IMG/VR virus record: IMGVR_UViG_3300034073_002359
Coordinates: 1 to 32,100 of that record
From: a virus
Reading direction: 5' to 3' (one strand)
Length of the DNA stretch: 32,100 nucleotides
Shown: in pieces, positions 15,046 through 21,743 of the stretch
Numbering within the stretch: the stretch's first letter is position 1
Layout: each line of letters opens with the position of its first letter
Translations under genes and position numbers: made by a program
The notes under the pieces: model-generated
Database searches by the model: none
Told to the model about the DNA's origin: nothing
The model's input: only the letters and a program-made list of their open reading frames with translations

Positions 15046-15238
15046 CGTCACGTCAACCGAGACGAGATTGGAAGCACATCTCGGCAAGGAAGGCTGGAAG
15101 GACTTTCAGAAAGCCTGCCTTGACAAATCGTTCTCGACTTCGGTCATCACACGGGTCGTGAAATCGTCGGGCTTCAGTGTCTCGTATTCCGCGATCCAGC
15201 GGATACGTGTTGACATCCAGAAGCAGGCCGAACAGTGA
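14996..15238 (+). CDS. Small hypothetical protein, possible helix-turn-helix (80 aa)
   Basis: The ATG at 14996 follows AAAGGAG. The C-terminal half (FSTSVITRVVKSSGFSVSYSAIQRIR) has the spacing of a helix-turn-helix unit. It overlaps both neighbours, and its stop shares GTGA with the next gene. Function unknown; DNA binding is a guess from composition. Confidence 0.5.
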   Translation: MGELFDAIRSEAAKRPNVTSTETRLEAHLGKEGWKDFQKACLDKSFSTSVITRVVKSSGFSVSYSAIQRIRVDIQKQAEQ

Positions 15239-16242
15239 CCGCGTATGACCACCAGCGGGAACTCGACGAACTCCAGCGGCTCCTCAAGAAAGCCCAGCAG
15301 GAAGCGGCGGCGAACAAGCGGCGCACCGACGACCTCGTCAACGCGGTCTACACCGCGGCGTATGAGGCAGCCAAGGCTTCCGGCAGAGGACTCGCTGTCA
15401 AGCGCCCTGCCGTGGATAAGCGACGCAAAGGGCACGAGGTTGCGCTGGTTCACACGACCGACTGGCAACTAGGCAAGAAGACCTCGTCATACGGCATCCA
15501 AATCGCAGACAAGCGTCTCGCTGAGTTCACCGAGAAGGTCATTGCGTTGACAGAGATTCAGCGTGCCGATCACCCGGTTGACGAATGCGTCATCATGTTC
15601 GGCGGTGACATGGTCGAGGGCGGCGGAAACGTGTTCCCGTCTCAAGTCTGGGAGATTGAAGCCCACCTATTCGAGCAGCTCTTTGAGACCGCCAGACTCA
15701 TCGAGCGGATGGTACGCACGTTGCAGGCGAACTTCGCCAAACCATTGCGCATCGTCTGCGAGTGGGGCAACCACGGCAGACTCGGACGCTACGGCGACGG
15801 AACCTACGGAGGAGACAACGCCGACCGGATGGCCTACCGCATCGCCCAAGACCGATGCAAAGACCTCGACGTCACGTGGCAACACTCGGACTCCTGGTAT
15901 CAACGGTTCGAGATCGGTGCCTACAAGGTGCTGCTCGTGCACGGCGACGAAATCAAATCATTCGGCGGCAACGTGCCAGCGTTCGGCATCATGCGAAAGA
16001 TGAACGCCTGGGCATCAGGCGTCATACCCGATTTCACTGACGGGTACCTAGGACATTTTCACCAGAACATCTGCATGACCCTTGCCAACGGTGGACGATG
16101 CTTCGTGACAGGGTCAATCGAGAGCGACTCGGAGTACGCCAAGGAGTTCGTCGCAGCCACCGGCAAACCATCCCAACGCCTGCACTTCGTTGATCCGGCA
16201 CGAGGCAGAGTCACAGCGGAGTACGTCGTATGGCTCGCCTAG
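15235..16242 (+). CDS. Calcineurin-like metallophosphoesterase
   Basis: The 335-residue protein has an N-terminal helical, coiled-coil-like segment (residues ~5-50) and a metallophosphoesterase core. Metal-binding motifs appear in order: D76-W-Q78 (HTTDWQLG), D125 (GGDMVEG), N179-H180 (WGNHGR), H236 (LVHGDE), and H274/H276 (GHFHQ). The usual D-x-H has Q at position 78, which may alter metal use. Relatives include phage phosphatases/nucleases and SbcD/Mre11. No SbcC-like ATPase is nearby. The GTG start overlaps the previous stop. Confidence 0.82.
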   Translation: MTAYDHQRELDELQRLLKKAQQEAAANKRRTDDLVNAVYTAAYEAAKASGRGLAVKRPAVDKRRKGHEVALVHTTDWQLGKKTSSYGIQIADKRLAEFTEKVIALTEIQRADHPVDECVIMFGGDMVEGGGNVFPSQVWEIEAHLFEQLFETARLIERMVRTLQANFAKPLRIVCEWGNHGRLGRYGDGTYGGDNADRMAYRIAQDRCKDLDVTWQHSDSWYQRFEIGAYKVLLVHGDEIKSFGGNVPAFGIMRKMNAWASGVIPDFTDGYLGHFHQNICMTLANGGRCFVTGSIESDSEYAKEFVAATGKPSQRLHFVDPARGRVTAEYVVWLA

Positions 16243-16508
16243 AAGAGTTCGGCACACTCGCCATTATCACCTGGCACGACACCTTCAGCGAAGAAAACGG
16301 GTGGCTGCTGATTGAGGACATCGCCAAGAAGCCGGCAGTCGTCCACTCGGTCGGCTGGCTCATCCCCACCGCAGAAGGCGGCAACCCGGACCACATTACC
16401 CTCTACCAAACTCGAATCGAAGACACCGACCAGGTCGATTCGGTGGTGCACATCCCGATTGGTATGGTCGTCAAAGTGAAGCTCTTGAACCGGACCGAGT
16501 TCAGGTAG
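16230..16508 (+). CDS. Hypothetical small beta-rich protein (92 aa)
   Basis: The protein begins at an ATG overlapping the phosphoesterase stop by 13 bp. It contains alternating strands (LAIITWHDTFSEENGWLLIED, VVHSVGWLI) and ends with VVKVKLLNR. Similar short proteins occur in phage gene clusters; no function recognised. Good codon usage supports it. Confidence 0.6.
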   Translation: MARLEEFGTLAIITWHDTFSEENGWLLIEDIAKKPAVVHSVGWLIPTAEGGNPDHITLYQTRIEDTDQVDSVVHIPIGMVVKVKLLNRTEFR

Positions 16509-16512
16509 GGTT
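16485..16512 (+). promoter_or_regulatory. Sigma70-like promoter for the exported transglycosylase
   Basis: TTGAAC (16485-16490), a 16-nt spacer and TAGGGT (16507-16512) lie at the end of the upstream gene. A transcript would start near 16519, just before a structured ~130-nt leader. Confidence 0.5.
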
Positions 16513-16521
16513 TTCTTTGGA

Positions 16522-16625
16522 TTAGCCAAGGAGGCGTCCACTAGGCTCGATGACGGCAGGTCCTCGGCCTCGGCGGGCGTCACGAGTCGACCGCCCCGCA
16601 TCAGTTTCCTCCTTGGCTGATGCGG
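16522..16625 (+). promoter_or_regulatory. Structured leader RNA: hairpin with anti-Shine-Dalgarno loop
   Basis: CCGCATCAG (16596-16604) and CTGATGCGG (16617-16625) form a perfect 9-bp stem. The 12-nt loop contains CCTCCTTGG (16608-16616). That loop is perfectly complementary to CCAAGGAGG upstream (16527-16535), and the pairing can extend to AGCCAAGGAGG/CCTCCTTGGCT (11 bp). So the leader can fold either as the local hairpin, a loop-upstream pseudoknot, or a long-range stem that opens the hairpin. It sits between a promoter and the exported enzyme gene, inside 140 nt of otherwise non-coding sequence. Confidence 0.5.
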
Positions 16626-16648
16626 TCACATCCACGAACGGAGACACC

Positions 16649-17176
16649 ATGAGAACCACCACAGCGGCCCTCATCCTTACCCTCGCCGCCTTCCTCGGGC
16701 TGATGCCTGCGCTGGCGGTAGAAGCCCCGCAGACCGCACCAGACGCGATTACAGCCCCGCAGAAGCCCAAAGCCACCACAACCACCACCCAAGCCCCAGA
16801 ACCCCAGAGACGGCCTCTGGAGGTCGCTGACGGGCAATCCTGCCCAGGCTGGATAGACATCGCCCGTGAGGTCGGCTGGCCCGAAACAGAGTTGCCGATG
16901 GTCGGAGCGGTCACCTACTTCGAGTCCCGTTGCCTCAACTCCGTGCGCGGAGACAACCAGGTGTCATGGACCGCCTGGCAAATCCACACGAAATCGTGGT
17001 GCCGACCCAACCGGTACTGGCCCGACGGTTATCTGCAAGCCATGCAAATAGTGACCCGCTGCGAAGACCTGCTCGACCCGCACACTTCCGCCCGGGCCGC
17101 CCTCGCCATCTGGCAGGTTGGCGGCTGGAAGCAGTGGACGACCTGGCGGAAGGCATCCACCAGTTTGCAACCGTGA
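16649..17176 (+). CDS. Exported lytic transglycosylase/lysozyme-like protein
   Basis: The 175-residue protein begins with a signal peptide (residues 1-24, TAALILTLAAFLGLMPALA). A Pro/Thr/Gln-rich linker (~residues 27-55) follows, then a small lysozyme-like domain. E92 (TYFESRC) is the likely catalytic acid, followed by NQVSWTAWQIHTKSW, which parallels the 'G-x-x-Q' segment of transglycosylases. Cysteines at 65, 95, 118 and ~138 could form disulfides outside the cell. The ATG at 16649 is chosen because it opens the signal peptide and has a GGAG site; an in-frame ATG at 16550 would bury it. It could act in lysis, in entry, or on a host competitor's wall. Confidence 0.7.
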   Translation: MRTTTAALILTLAAFLGLMPALAVEAPQTAPDAITAPQKPKATTTTTQAPEPQRRPLEVADGQSCPGWIDIAREVGWPETELPMVGAVTYFESRCLNSVRGDNQVSWTAWQIHTKSWCRPNRYWPDGYLQAMQIVTRCEDLLDPHTSARAALAIWQVGGWKQWTTWRKASTSLQP

Positions 17177-17210
17177 TGCCGTAAGGTGCGATTATCCCAA
17201 AGGAGGGACA

Positions 17211-17450
17211 ATGAAACCGACACACAAACTATGGATACTCACCGGCTTCACCGCCGCGTGGATCGGACTTTGGATGACAGGACCAGAGAACCCCGACGAC
17301 ACCTACTCGACGTGGGAGCTCTACGTCTTCGGTATCGTGCTCATCGCCTGCTTCGTCCAATCGGTTCGCATCTGGTCGCAATACTTCCAGCAGCGTGACG
17401 CCGACAAACTCCGAGAGTTGCTGAAGCGCCGTGACCGAAACAATCGCTAA
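17211..17450 (+). CDS. Small two-helix membrane protein (79 aa)
   Basis: The ATG at 17211 has AAAGGAGGG upstream. Hydrophobic stretches at residues ~7-23 (LWILTGFTAAWIGLWMT) and ~38-52 (LYVFGIVLIACFVQS) predict two membrane helices, followed by a charged helix (DADKLRELLKRRDRNNR). Holin-like architecture, next to the exported transglycosylase. It overlaps the WhiB gene by 20 bp. Confidence 0.6.
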   Translation: MKPTHKLWILTGFTAAWIGLWMTGPENPDDTYSTWELYVFGIVLIACFVQSVRIWSQYFQQRDADKLRELLKRRDRNNR

Positions 17451-17730
17451 CTGGTCGAACGAAGACAACGTCTTCGTCCTACGCAAACCGAAGTGGCACG
17501 AACACGCACTCTGTTACGGCGTCTCAGGCGACATCTTCTTTGAGGAAGGCGTGCGTCGTCTCGTCATCGAAGCCAAGACGTACTGCAACCGATGCCCGGT
17601 GCGCATAGAGTGTCTTGAACATGCCATCGCCAACGAAGAGATCGGTGTTTGGGGTGGACTCACTACTAAGGAACGAACGCGAGAAGCGCGTCGCCGTCGT
17701 AGGCTCAAGGTTCATGGCTCACCCAAATAA
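17431..17730 (+). CDS. WhiB-family Fe-S transcriptional regulator
   Basis: WhiB-like proteins bind a [4Fe-4S] cluster and act with the host primary sigma factor. They are limited to actinobacteria and their phages. Four cysteines are placed as expected: C28, C52, C55 (C-x2-C) and C61 (C-x5-C). The G-V-W-G-G turn (residues 72-76) is followed by an Arg/Lys-rich tail (TREARRRRRLK) suited to DNA contact. Length (99 residues) is normal. The GTG start overlaps the previous gene. This is the strongest host clue in the window, and it may redirect host transcription or control phage promoters. Confidence 0.9.
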   Translation: MTETIANWSNEDNVFVLRKPKWHEHALCYGVSGDIFFEEGVRRLVIEAKTYCNRCPVRIECLEHAIANEEIGVWGGLTTKERTREARRRRRLKVHGSPK

Positions 17731-18067
17731 ACGCAAAGGCAACGCGGCAGAGCTTTTAGTAGCCAAATGGCTACGAAAGTACGGATGGGTGAACGCCGAA
17801 CGCAGTCGTGCCGGTTGGACCGATGACCGTGGCGACATCGACGGCATGCCAGGCATCTGCATCGAAGTCAAAGCGGAGAAGAAGATTGACTTGGCTGGCT
17901 ACATGAAAGAGCTCGCCAACGAAATGGGCAACGCTAGAGCGTGGACCGGCACCGTGATCGTGAAACGTCGCGGCAGCCAGGACGTTGACGACTGGTATGC
18001 GGTCATGCCCGCCAAGGTGTGGGCGGAGCTGCTCGCTATGCTTGACCGTCCCACACCGTCCCGCTAA
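17714..18067 (+). CDS. Holliday junction resolvase-like nuclease, PD-(D/E)xK fold
   Basis: The 117-residue protein carries the compact nuclease pattern: E13 in KGNAAELLVAKWL, D41 and D43 in RGDIDG, and E51-V-K53 in ICIEVKAEKK. This order fits Hjc-like resolvases, which cut branched DNA during recombination and packaging. The ATG at 17714 overlaps the WhiB gene by 17 bp. Longer in-frame starts lie inside WhiB. It precedes a second, larger nuclease of the same superfamily. Confidence 0.75.
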   Translation: MAHPNKRKGNAAELLVAKWLRKYGWVNAERSRAGWTDDRGDIDGMPGICIEVKAEKKIDLAGYMKELANEMGNARAWTGTVIVKRRGSQDVDDWYAVMPAKVWAELLAMLDRPTPSR

Positions 18068-18070
18068 GGT
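18042..18070 (+). promoter_or_regulatory. Strong sigma70-like promoter for the DNA-metabolism operon
   Basis: TTGACC (18042-18047), an exact 17-nt spacer and TAAGGT (18065-18070) lie at the end of the resolvase gene. A transcript from about 18077 would have a ~40-nt leader with an AAGGAAAGG site before the ATG at 18119. It could drive the run of overlapping genes that follows. Confidence 0.6.
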
Positions 18071-18118
18071 ACTCAGCAATCCCGATAAGCCCACAACAAG
18101 GAAAGGCCCGCCAGCCCA

Positions 18119-19222
18119 ATGACAAACGCCGACGAGTTCACGACCGCCGAAGCACCCAAAGACCGATGGGGTCGCTACCGCATCATCACCACGAGCGGTA
18201 AAGAAACATCGTTCACCCGCGTCACCACGATTGCGAAGTGTCTTGATGATGAAGGTGCGTTGACCGCGTGGAAGGGTCGCATGACTGCGACAGGTCTCGT
18301 GCACCGCAACGACCTACTCGTCGCCGCATCGACATGTCTCGATGACAAGCAGTCGCTCGACCGCATCGTGCAACAGGCAATCGAAGCCGCAGGTGCATCA
18401 AGCAAAGCGAACATCGGCACCGCACTCCATCAACTCACGCAGGCGATCGACCTCGGCCAGAAACCAGCAATCCTCCCCGGTCTCCAAGGCGATGTCGACG
18501 CATACGTTGCAGGCATCACCCGACACGGCGTCATCATCGACCCGCGGCTCGTCGAAGTGCTGCTCGTCAACGAGAAGTACGAGTACGCAGGTACCGCGGA
18601 CCGCATCGCCCGATTCCGCAACCGTAAGCGCAAACAAATCTTCGACCTGAAGACCGGCAACATCGAGTACGCGATCAACGCCATCGCAGTCCAGATGGCG
18701 ATGTACGCCAACGCCGAATACATCTACGACTGGCGCATCAAAGAACGCACACCGATGCCCGAACTCGACAAGACCCGCGGCGTCATCATCCACCTCCCAG
18801 CCGGGCAAGCCAAGTTCGACCTCTACGAACTTGACCTCGTCGCCGGGTGGGAAGCCGCGAAGATGGCGATGGATGTCCGCGCATGGCGGAAACGCAAAGA
18901 CCTGCACATCAAAGTGCATGCGGAGGCGGCGGCCACAGACGGAGTTCCGCCCACAACTGGAGTCGCCGCCTCTGCCGACCTCAACCAAAGCGATGCGCTC
19001 GCCCGCATCTACAACCTGCCCGTCGCCGCACGCGAACTGTTGAAAAAGACGTGGCCCGTACCCGGCGTGAAACTCCCAGACATGAACGAAACGCAGCTCG
19101 ACATCCTGCTCGCACGCATCGTCGAGTTGGAGACCGAGCACTCCGCGCCGTTCATGCCCGACCCCGACCCGCTGCCCGTCAAGAAGAAAACAGCGGTCAA
19201 GAAGAAGGCGGTCAAGAAGTGA
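18119..19222 (+). CDS. RecB/Cas4-like PD-(D/E)xK exonuclease
   Basis: This 367-residue protein likely degrades or resects DNA. The nuclease core has AGTADRI (D161), IFDLKTGN (D176 and K178), and QMAMYA (Q192 and Y196), which are motifs II, III and the RecB-type Q-x-x-x-Y. An upstream helical region includes ANIGTALHQLTQAI, with the motif I-like histidine. The last residues are a short Lys-rich repeat (VKKKTAVKKKAVKK), probably a DNA-contact tail. Such genes pair with single-strand annealing or OB-fold proteins in phage recombination modules; an OB-like candidate lies at 19828. Confidence 0.82.
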   Translation: MTNADEFTTAEAPKDRWGRYRIITTSGKETSFTRVTTIAKCLDDEGALTAWKGRMTATGLVHRNDLLVAASTCLDDKQSLDRIVQQAIEAAGASSKANIGTALHQLTQAIDLGQKPAILPGLQGDVDAYVAGITRHGVIIDPRLVEVLLVNEKYEYAGTADRIARFRNRKRKQIFDLKTGNIEYAINAIAVQMAMYANAEYIYDWRIKERTPMPELDKTRGVIIHLPAGQAKFDLYELDLVAGWEAAKMAMDVRAWRKRKDLHIKVHAEAAATDGVPPTTGVAASADLNQSDALARIYNLPVAARELLKKTWPVPGVKLPDMNETQLDILLARIVELETEHSAPFMPDPDPLPVKKKTAVKKKAVKK

Positions 19223-19431
19223 GCGCCAATCTGCCGTCACCGTCAACCGTCAAGTCCTACGTCAATCACTCCATCCCGAGAGTGCAGGCAGTGTTCTTCG
19301 AGTTGCGCGAACTCATCACCACGCCGAAAGACCGGTGGACGCCCGAACAGAAGAAATGGTGGGCATCGGTCAACATCTGCCTCGGTCAACTTGAATCCGA
19401 ACTTCGCGAACAGAAGAAGGTGAAGAAGTGA
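19219..19431 (+). CDS. Small hypothetical protein (70 aa)
   Basis: A GTG start overlaps the exonuclease stop (GTGA). The sequence is SPSTVKSYVNHSIPRVQAVF..., with helical stretches, a Trp pair in KKWWASVN and a Lys-rich end. It ends in a second GTGA overlap with the next gene. Function unknown. Confidence 0.6.
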   Translation: MSANLPSPSTVKSYVNHSIPRVQAVFFELRELITTPKDRWTPEQKKWWASVNICLGQLESELREQKKVKK

Positions 19432-19838
19432 GCGCCCTCGAAGGACACCTCGTACCCGACGCCGACGTCGCCGAACTCAAGCAACGCTTCAAAGCCATCG
19501 GCGACACCCTCCGCGCCGAGATACGCGACATCTCCGACGAAGCGTTCGGTGCGATCAGCATGAACCCACCCACCGAACGTCGCGTCGGCATCGCACGCAT
19601 ACTTCTCGAAGTGGCCGAACAGGAAGGCCACATCGACAAAGACCTGGTGAGAAGCATCTGCACGCTTCGCACCGGGAAGCACTACCCGAGTGCAGGATTC
19701 GCCCTGGCGGATTTGTCATGGATCGACGCCGAACGAGTTTGGTCGACGTTCCAAGACATCTACGCGGAGCGCGTCGAAATGGAATACATCCCAGAAAGCA
19801 ACCACTACACCATCAAGGAGCATCATCATGTCAGATGA
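19428..19838 (+). CDS. Hypothetical protein (136 aa)
   Basis: The protein has a charged, helical N-terminus (DADVAELKQRFKAIGDTLRAEIRD) and a central helix (RRVGIARILLEVAEQEGHIDKDL). The end is His-rich (SNHYTIKEHHHVR). It lies between the RecB-like nuclease and an OB-like protein in a coupled operon, so a DNA-metabolism role is plausible. No family recognised. Confidence 0.6.
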   Translation: MSALEGHLVPDADVAELKQRFKAIGDTLRAEIRDISDEAFGAISMNPPTERRVGIARILLEVAEQEGHIDKDLVRSICTLRTGKHYPSAGFALADLSWIDAERVWSTFQDIYAERVEMEYIPESNHYTIKEHHHVR

Positions 19839-20235
19839 GTTCATGCAATCAACCGCAGGCGGCCCCAAACTGCCCGCACTCAAGTTCACCAAGGTAGGTG
19901 ACGTCCACACGGGTGTCGTCACCGCGGTGACCAAACTCGAGGACCGAGACCCGGCAGGGAACGCCAAGACCTACGACAACGGCGACCCGCGCTACGTCTT
20001 CGTCTTCACCCTCGACCAGCCGACCGGCGCATCAAACCTGTGGGTGCGCGGCCAGATGGTCAAAGCCATCCGAGAAGCAGCCGAGAAGGCGGGCGTCTCC
20101 ACGCTCGTCGGCGCAACCCTGTCGGTGAAATACACCGGTGACGGAGAGAAGAAGTCGGCCGCGTTCAACGCACCGAAGCTCTACGCCGCCAAGGTCGAAC
20201 CCGCCAAGCAGGACGACTCCAAGGAGATGTGGTAG
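19828..20235 (+). CDS. OB-fold-like, possible single-strand DNA-binding protein (135 aa)
   Basis: The ATG at 19828 has AAGGAG 7 nt upstream. The core reads VGDVHTGVVTAVTKLEDRD..., followed by RYVFVFTLDQ and a late strand GATLSVKYTGDGEKK. This series of strands with aromatic residues (Y, F, W) resembles an OB fold. The C-terminus ends in an acidic, tryptophan-tipped stretch (QDDSKEMW), reminiscent of SSB tails. Neighbouring nucleases agree. The call is structural inference without a diagnostic motif. Confidence 0.5.
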   Translation: MSDEFMQSTAGGPKLPALKFTKVGDVHTGVVTAVTKLEDRDPAGNAKTYDNGDPRYVFVFTLDQPTGASNLWVRGQMVKAIREAAEKAGVSTLVGATLSVKYTGDGEKKSAAFNAPKLYAAKVEPAKQDDSKEMW

Positions 20236-20366
20236 TGACCACGCAGGCCACGCTCGTCGCCCTCGGTGGCGTCGTGGCCTTGTGGTTCGCCCTGCTCTGG
20301 CTGGCCCTGCGTCAGCCGGGGCGGGGCACCCGCAACACCGAACATGACGAAGCAAGAGATTCGTGA
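20235..20366 (+). CDS. Small single-pass membrane protein (43 aa)
   Basis: GTG at 20235 overlaps the previous stop by one base. The frame contains one hydrophobic helix (LVALGGVVALWFALLWLAL), then an Arg/Asn/Glu-rich tail. Short, but codon use is normal, and the start-stop overlap supports it. Confidence 0.5.
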   Translation: MTTQATLVALGGVVALWFALLWLALRQPGRGTRNTEHDEARDS

Positions 20367-20475
20367 CGCACTCGAGTTCCTTCAACGTGTCTTCGTCGGC
20401 CCCGACGACGTCGACCGGTTGGAGGCAGCAATCAAAGCACTCAAAACCGAACTAGCCAGGAGGAACAAGAAATGA
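20344..20475 (+). CDS. Small helical hypothetical protein (43 aa)
   Basis: The frame reads MTKQEIRDALEFLQRVF, then VDRLEAAIKALKTEL and a Lys/Arg-rich end. It is predicted to be two amphipathic helices. It overlaps the membrane microprotein gene by 23 bp and the next gene by 4. The ATG at 20344 is preferred to longer starts that read a Cys/Gly/Pro-rich shadow. Confidence 0.55.
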   Translation: MTKQEIRDALEFLQRVFVGPDDVDRLEAAIKALKTELARRNKK

Positions 20476-20696
20476 CCTACGACCCCGACATGCTCCGCCA
20501 AATGAACGAGGAGGCCCAGCTCCGCATCGCCGAGTTGTCCACCGCGCTCGAAGGCGTGACCGACATCCGCGACAACCTGCAAGACAGCCTCAACGCTGCG
20601 ATGCACGAGATTGACGCCTACAAGAAACACGTCGAGGTGCTCGAGGCCACGATCAGCCGTCTGCGTCTCCACATCGCCCAGGGCGTCGAACTATGA
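20472..20696 (+). CDS. Coiled-coil hypothetical protein (74 aa)
   Basis: It starts with an ATGA overlap and follows AGGAGG. Nearly the whole length is heptad-like helix (LRIAELSTALEGVTDIRDNLQDSL...), and the C-terminal half is also predicted coiled coil. Function unknown. Confidence 0.6.
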   Translation: MTYDPDMLRQMNEEAQLRIAELSTALEGVTDIRDNLQDSLNAAMHEIDAYKKHVEVLEATISRLRLHIAQGVEL

Positions 20697-20761
20697 AACT
20701 GATTGCAACAGCCCTGCTCGTTGCGTTGATTGTCGTGCTACTCGTTGCGGAGTATCGCTAA
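20693..20761 (+). CDS. Micro-membrane protein (22 aa)
   Basis: A 22-residue frame (MKLIATALLVALIVVLLVAEYR) fits exactly between two coupled genes: ATGA with the gene before and TAATG with the gene after. It is one membrane helix with a Lys start and an Arg end. Because each neighbour overlaps it by one to four bases, it is likely translated. Confidence 0.5.
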   Translation: MKLIATALLVALIVVLLVAEYR

Positions 20762-21087
20762 TGACCGACGGCGCAGACATCCTGACCGAAGCCCACCACC
20801 TCATCACCGGGCCACGCCAAGCCGAATACTCACACCCGTTCGACGACTACTACAAAGTCAAAGAACTCTTTTACCAGATGACCGGCATCATGCTCACCGT
20901 CAAACAAGCCGTCACCTTCATGGTGTGCGTCAAGATGGCGAGACTCTCAACCAACCTCGAGAACGACGTCTGGAAACGCGACACCGTCGTCGACGCAGCA
21001 GGATACCTCGGCTGCCTATCCATGGTGCACGAACACAGCGACGCACGCATGCGCCAACTACGCAGAATCGACGCAGACCTCGAATGA
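20761..21087 (+). CDS. DUF6378-like phage protein (108 aa)
   Basis: The protein reads EAHHLITGPRQAEYSHPFDDYYKVKELF, then MLTVKQAVTFMVCVKMARLS and WKRDTVVDAAGYLGCL. This matches the phage family with 'R-x-x-x-Y-G/S-H-P', 'K-x-A-R' and 'K-R-D-x-x-x-D-x-A-G-Y'. The pattern of conserved charged residues and two helices is HD- or nucleotide-pyrophosphohydrolase-like in style, but the function is not established. The ATG overlaps the micro-membrane gene stop. Confidence 0.7.
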   Translation: MTDGADILTEAHHLITGPRQAEYSHPFDDYYKVKELFYQMTGIMLTVKQAVTFMVCVKMARLSTNLENDVWKRDTVVDAAGYLGCLSMVHEHSDARMRQLRRIDADLE

Positions 21088-21308
21088 GCATGCTCGAACC
21101 CAAGTTCATCACCGTCATGGCCGACCACGACGCCCACGCACGCTGGGTCGCACCCATCGACGCCACCGACGTCGTCAACGCCTACCGCACCGGCGGCATC
21201 TACCTCCTCGTCACACTCGACCAAGAAGGCAACCTCCAAGTCGCATTCAAGCCGGGCCGCCATTGGGAAGCGTCCTGGTCGCCACCGATTAGCCTCGACC
21301 GCAAATGA
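21084..21308 (+). CDS. Small hypothetical protein (74 aa)
   Basis: It starts in an ATGA overlap. The sequence alternates strands (KFITVMADHDAHARWVAPI, IYLLVTLDQEGNLQVAF), consistent with a small beta-sheet protein. No family recognised. Confidence 0.55.
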   Translation: MSMLEPKFITVMADHDAHARWVAPIDATDVVNAYRTGGIYLLVTLDQEGNLQVAFKPGRHWEASWSPPISLDRK

Positions 21309-21517
21309 AACTCACCCTCGACGAATGGATCGCCATCCAAGTCGGCCGAGGCATACTCGAACCACACGGCGAACACAACAGCATTGACATCTACCTCGCC
21401 ACAAGCCAACCTTGGATGGAGCACAACATGAACCCGAACGACCCAACCAAACCGTGCGGATGCGAACCCGTCCCCACCAAGCCATGTTGCGACGGTGGCG
21501 ATGACGAAGAAGACTGA
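21305..21517 (+). CDS. Small protein with cysteine-rich acidic tail (70 aa)
   Basis: It starts at an ATGA overlap. The N-terminal half is an ordinary short fold (LTLDEWIAIQVGRG). The end is a Cys/Pro/Asp-rich tail with C-x-C and a later C-C (KPCGCEP ... PCCDGGDDEED), possibly metal binding. An internal ATG at 21428 could begin a shorter product containing only that tail. Confidence 0.5.
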   Translation: MKLTLDEWIAIQVGRGILEPHGEHNSIDIYLATSQPWMEHNMNPNDPTKPCGCEPVPTKPCCDGGDDEED

Positions 21518-21743
21518 CCCACTCGAGCTCTACATCAACTCCGTCGGCGCCGGATGGTGCATCCGCTACCTCATGATCGCCATCGTCGAAGACGAACAAG
21601 GCGAACAACAGTTCCTCGTCCAAGCCTCACCCAACCAGACCGCCGCCGAAACCATCGGCCTCTGCGAAGCCGTCTCACACATCCAGAAAGCCAAAATCGC
21701 CCAAGCATGGATACGCGAAGAAGACGAAACCGACGACGAGTGA
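21501..21743 (+). CDS. Small hypothetical protein (80 aa)
   Basis: The ATG at 21501 overlaps the previous gene by 17 bp; a GTG at 21495 in the same frame is an alternative. It has alternating strands and a helix (GWCIRYLMIAIVEDEQGEQQFLV), an Ala/Glu-rich middle and an acidic end (REEDETDDE). Function unknown. Confidence 0.55.
   Translation: MTKKTDPLELYINSVGAGWCIRYLMIAIVEDEQGEQQFLVQASPNQTAAETIGLCEAVSHIQKAKIAQAWIREEDETDDE

Noticed and set aside
16550-16648. Upstream in-frame ATG for the exported transglycosylase
   Set aside because: It would bury the signal peptide behind 33 Arg-rich residues. The distance from the AAGGAGG is too long, and the segment is better explained as a structured leader.
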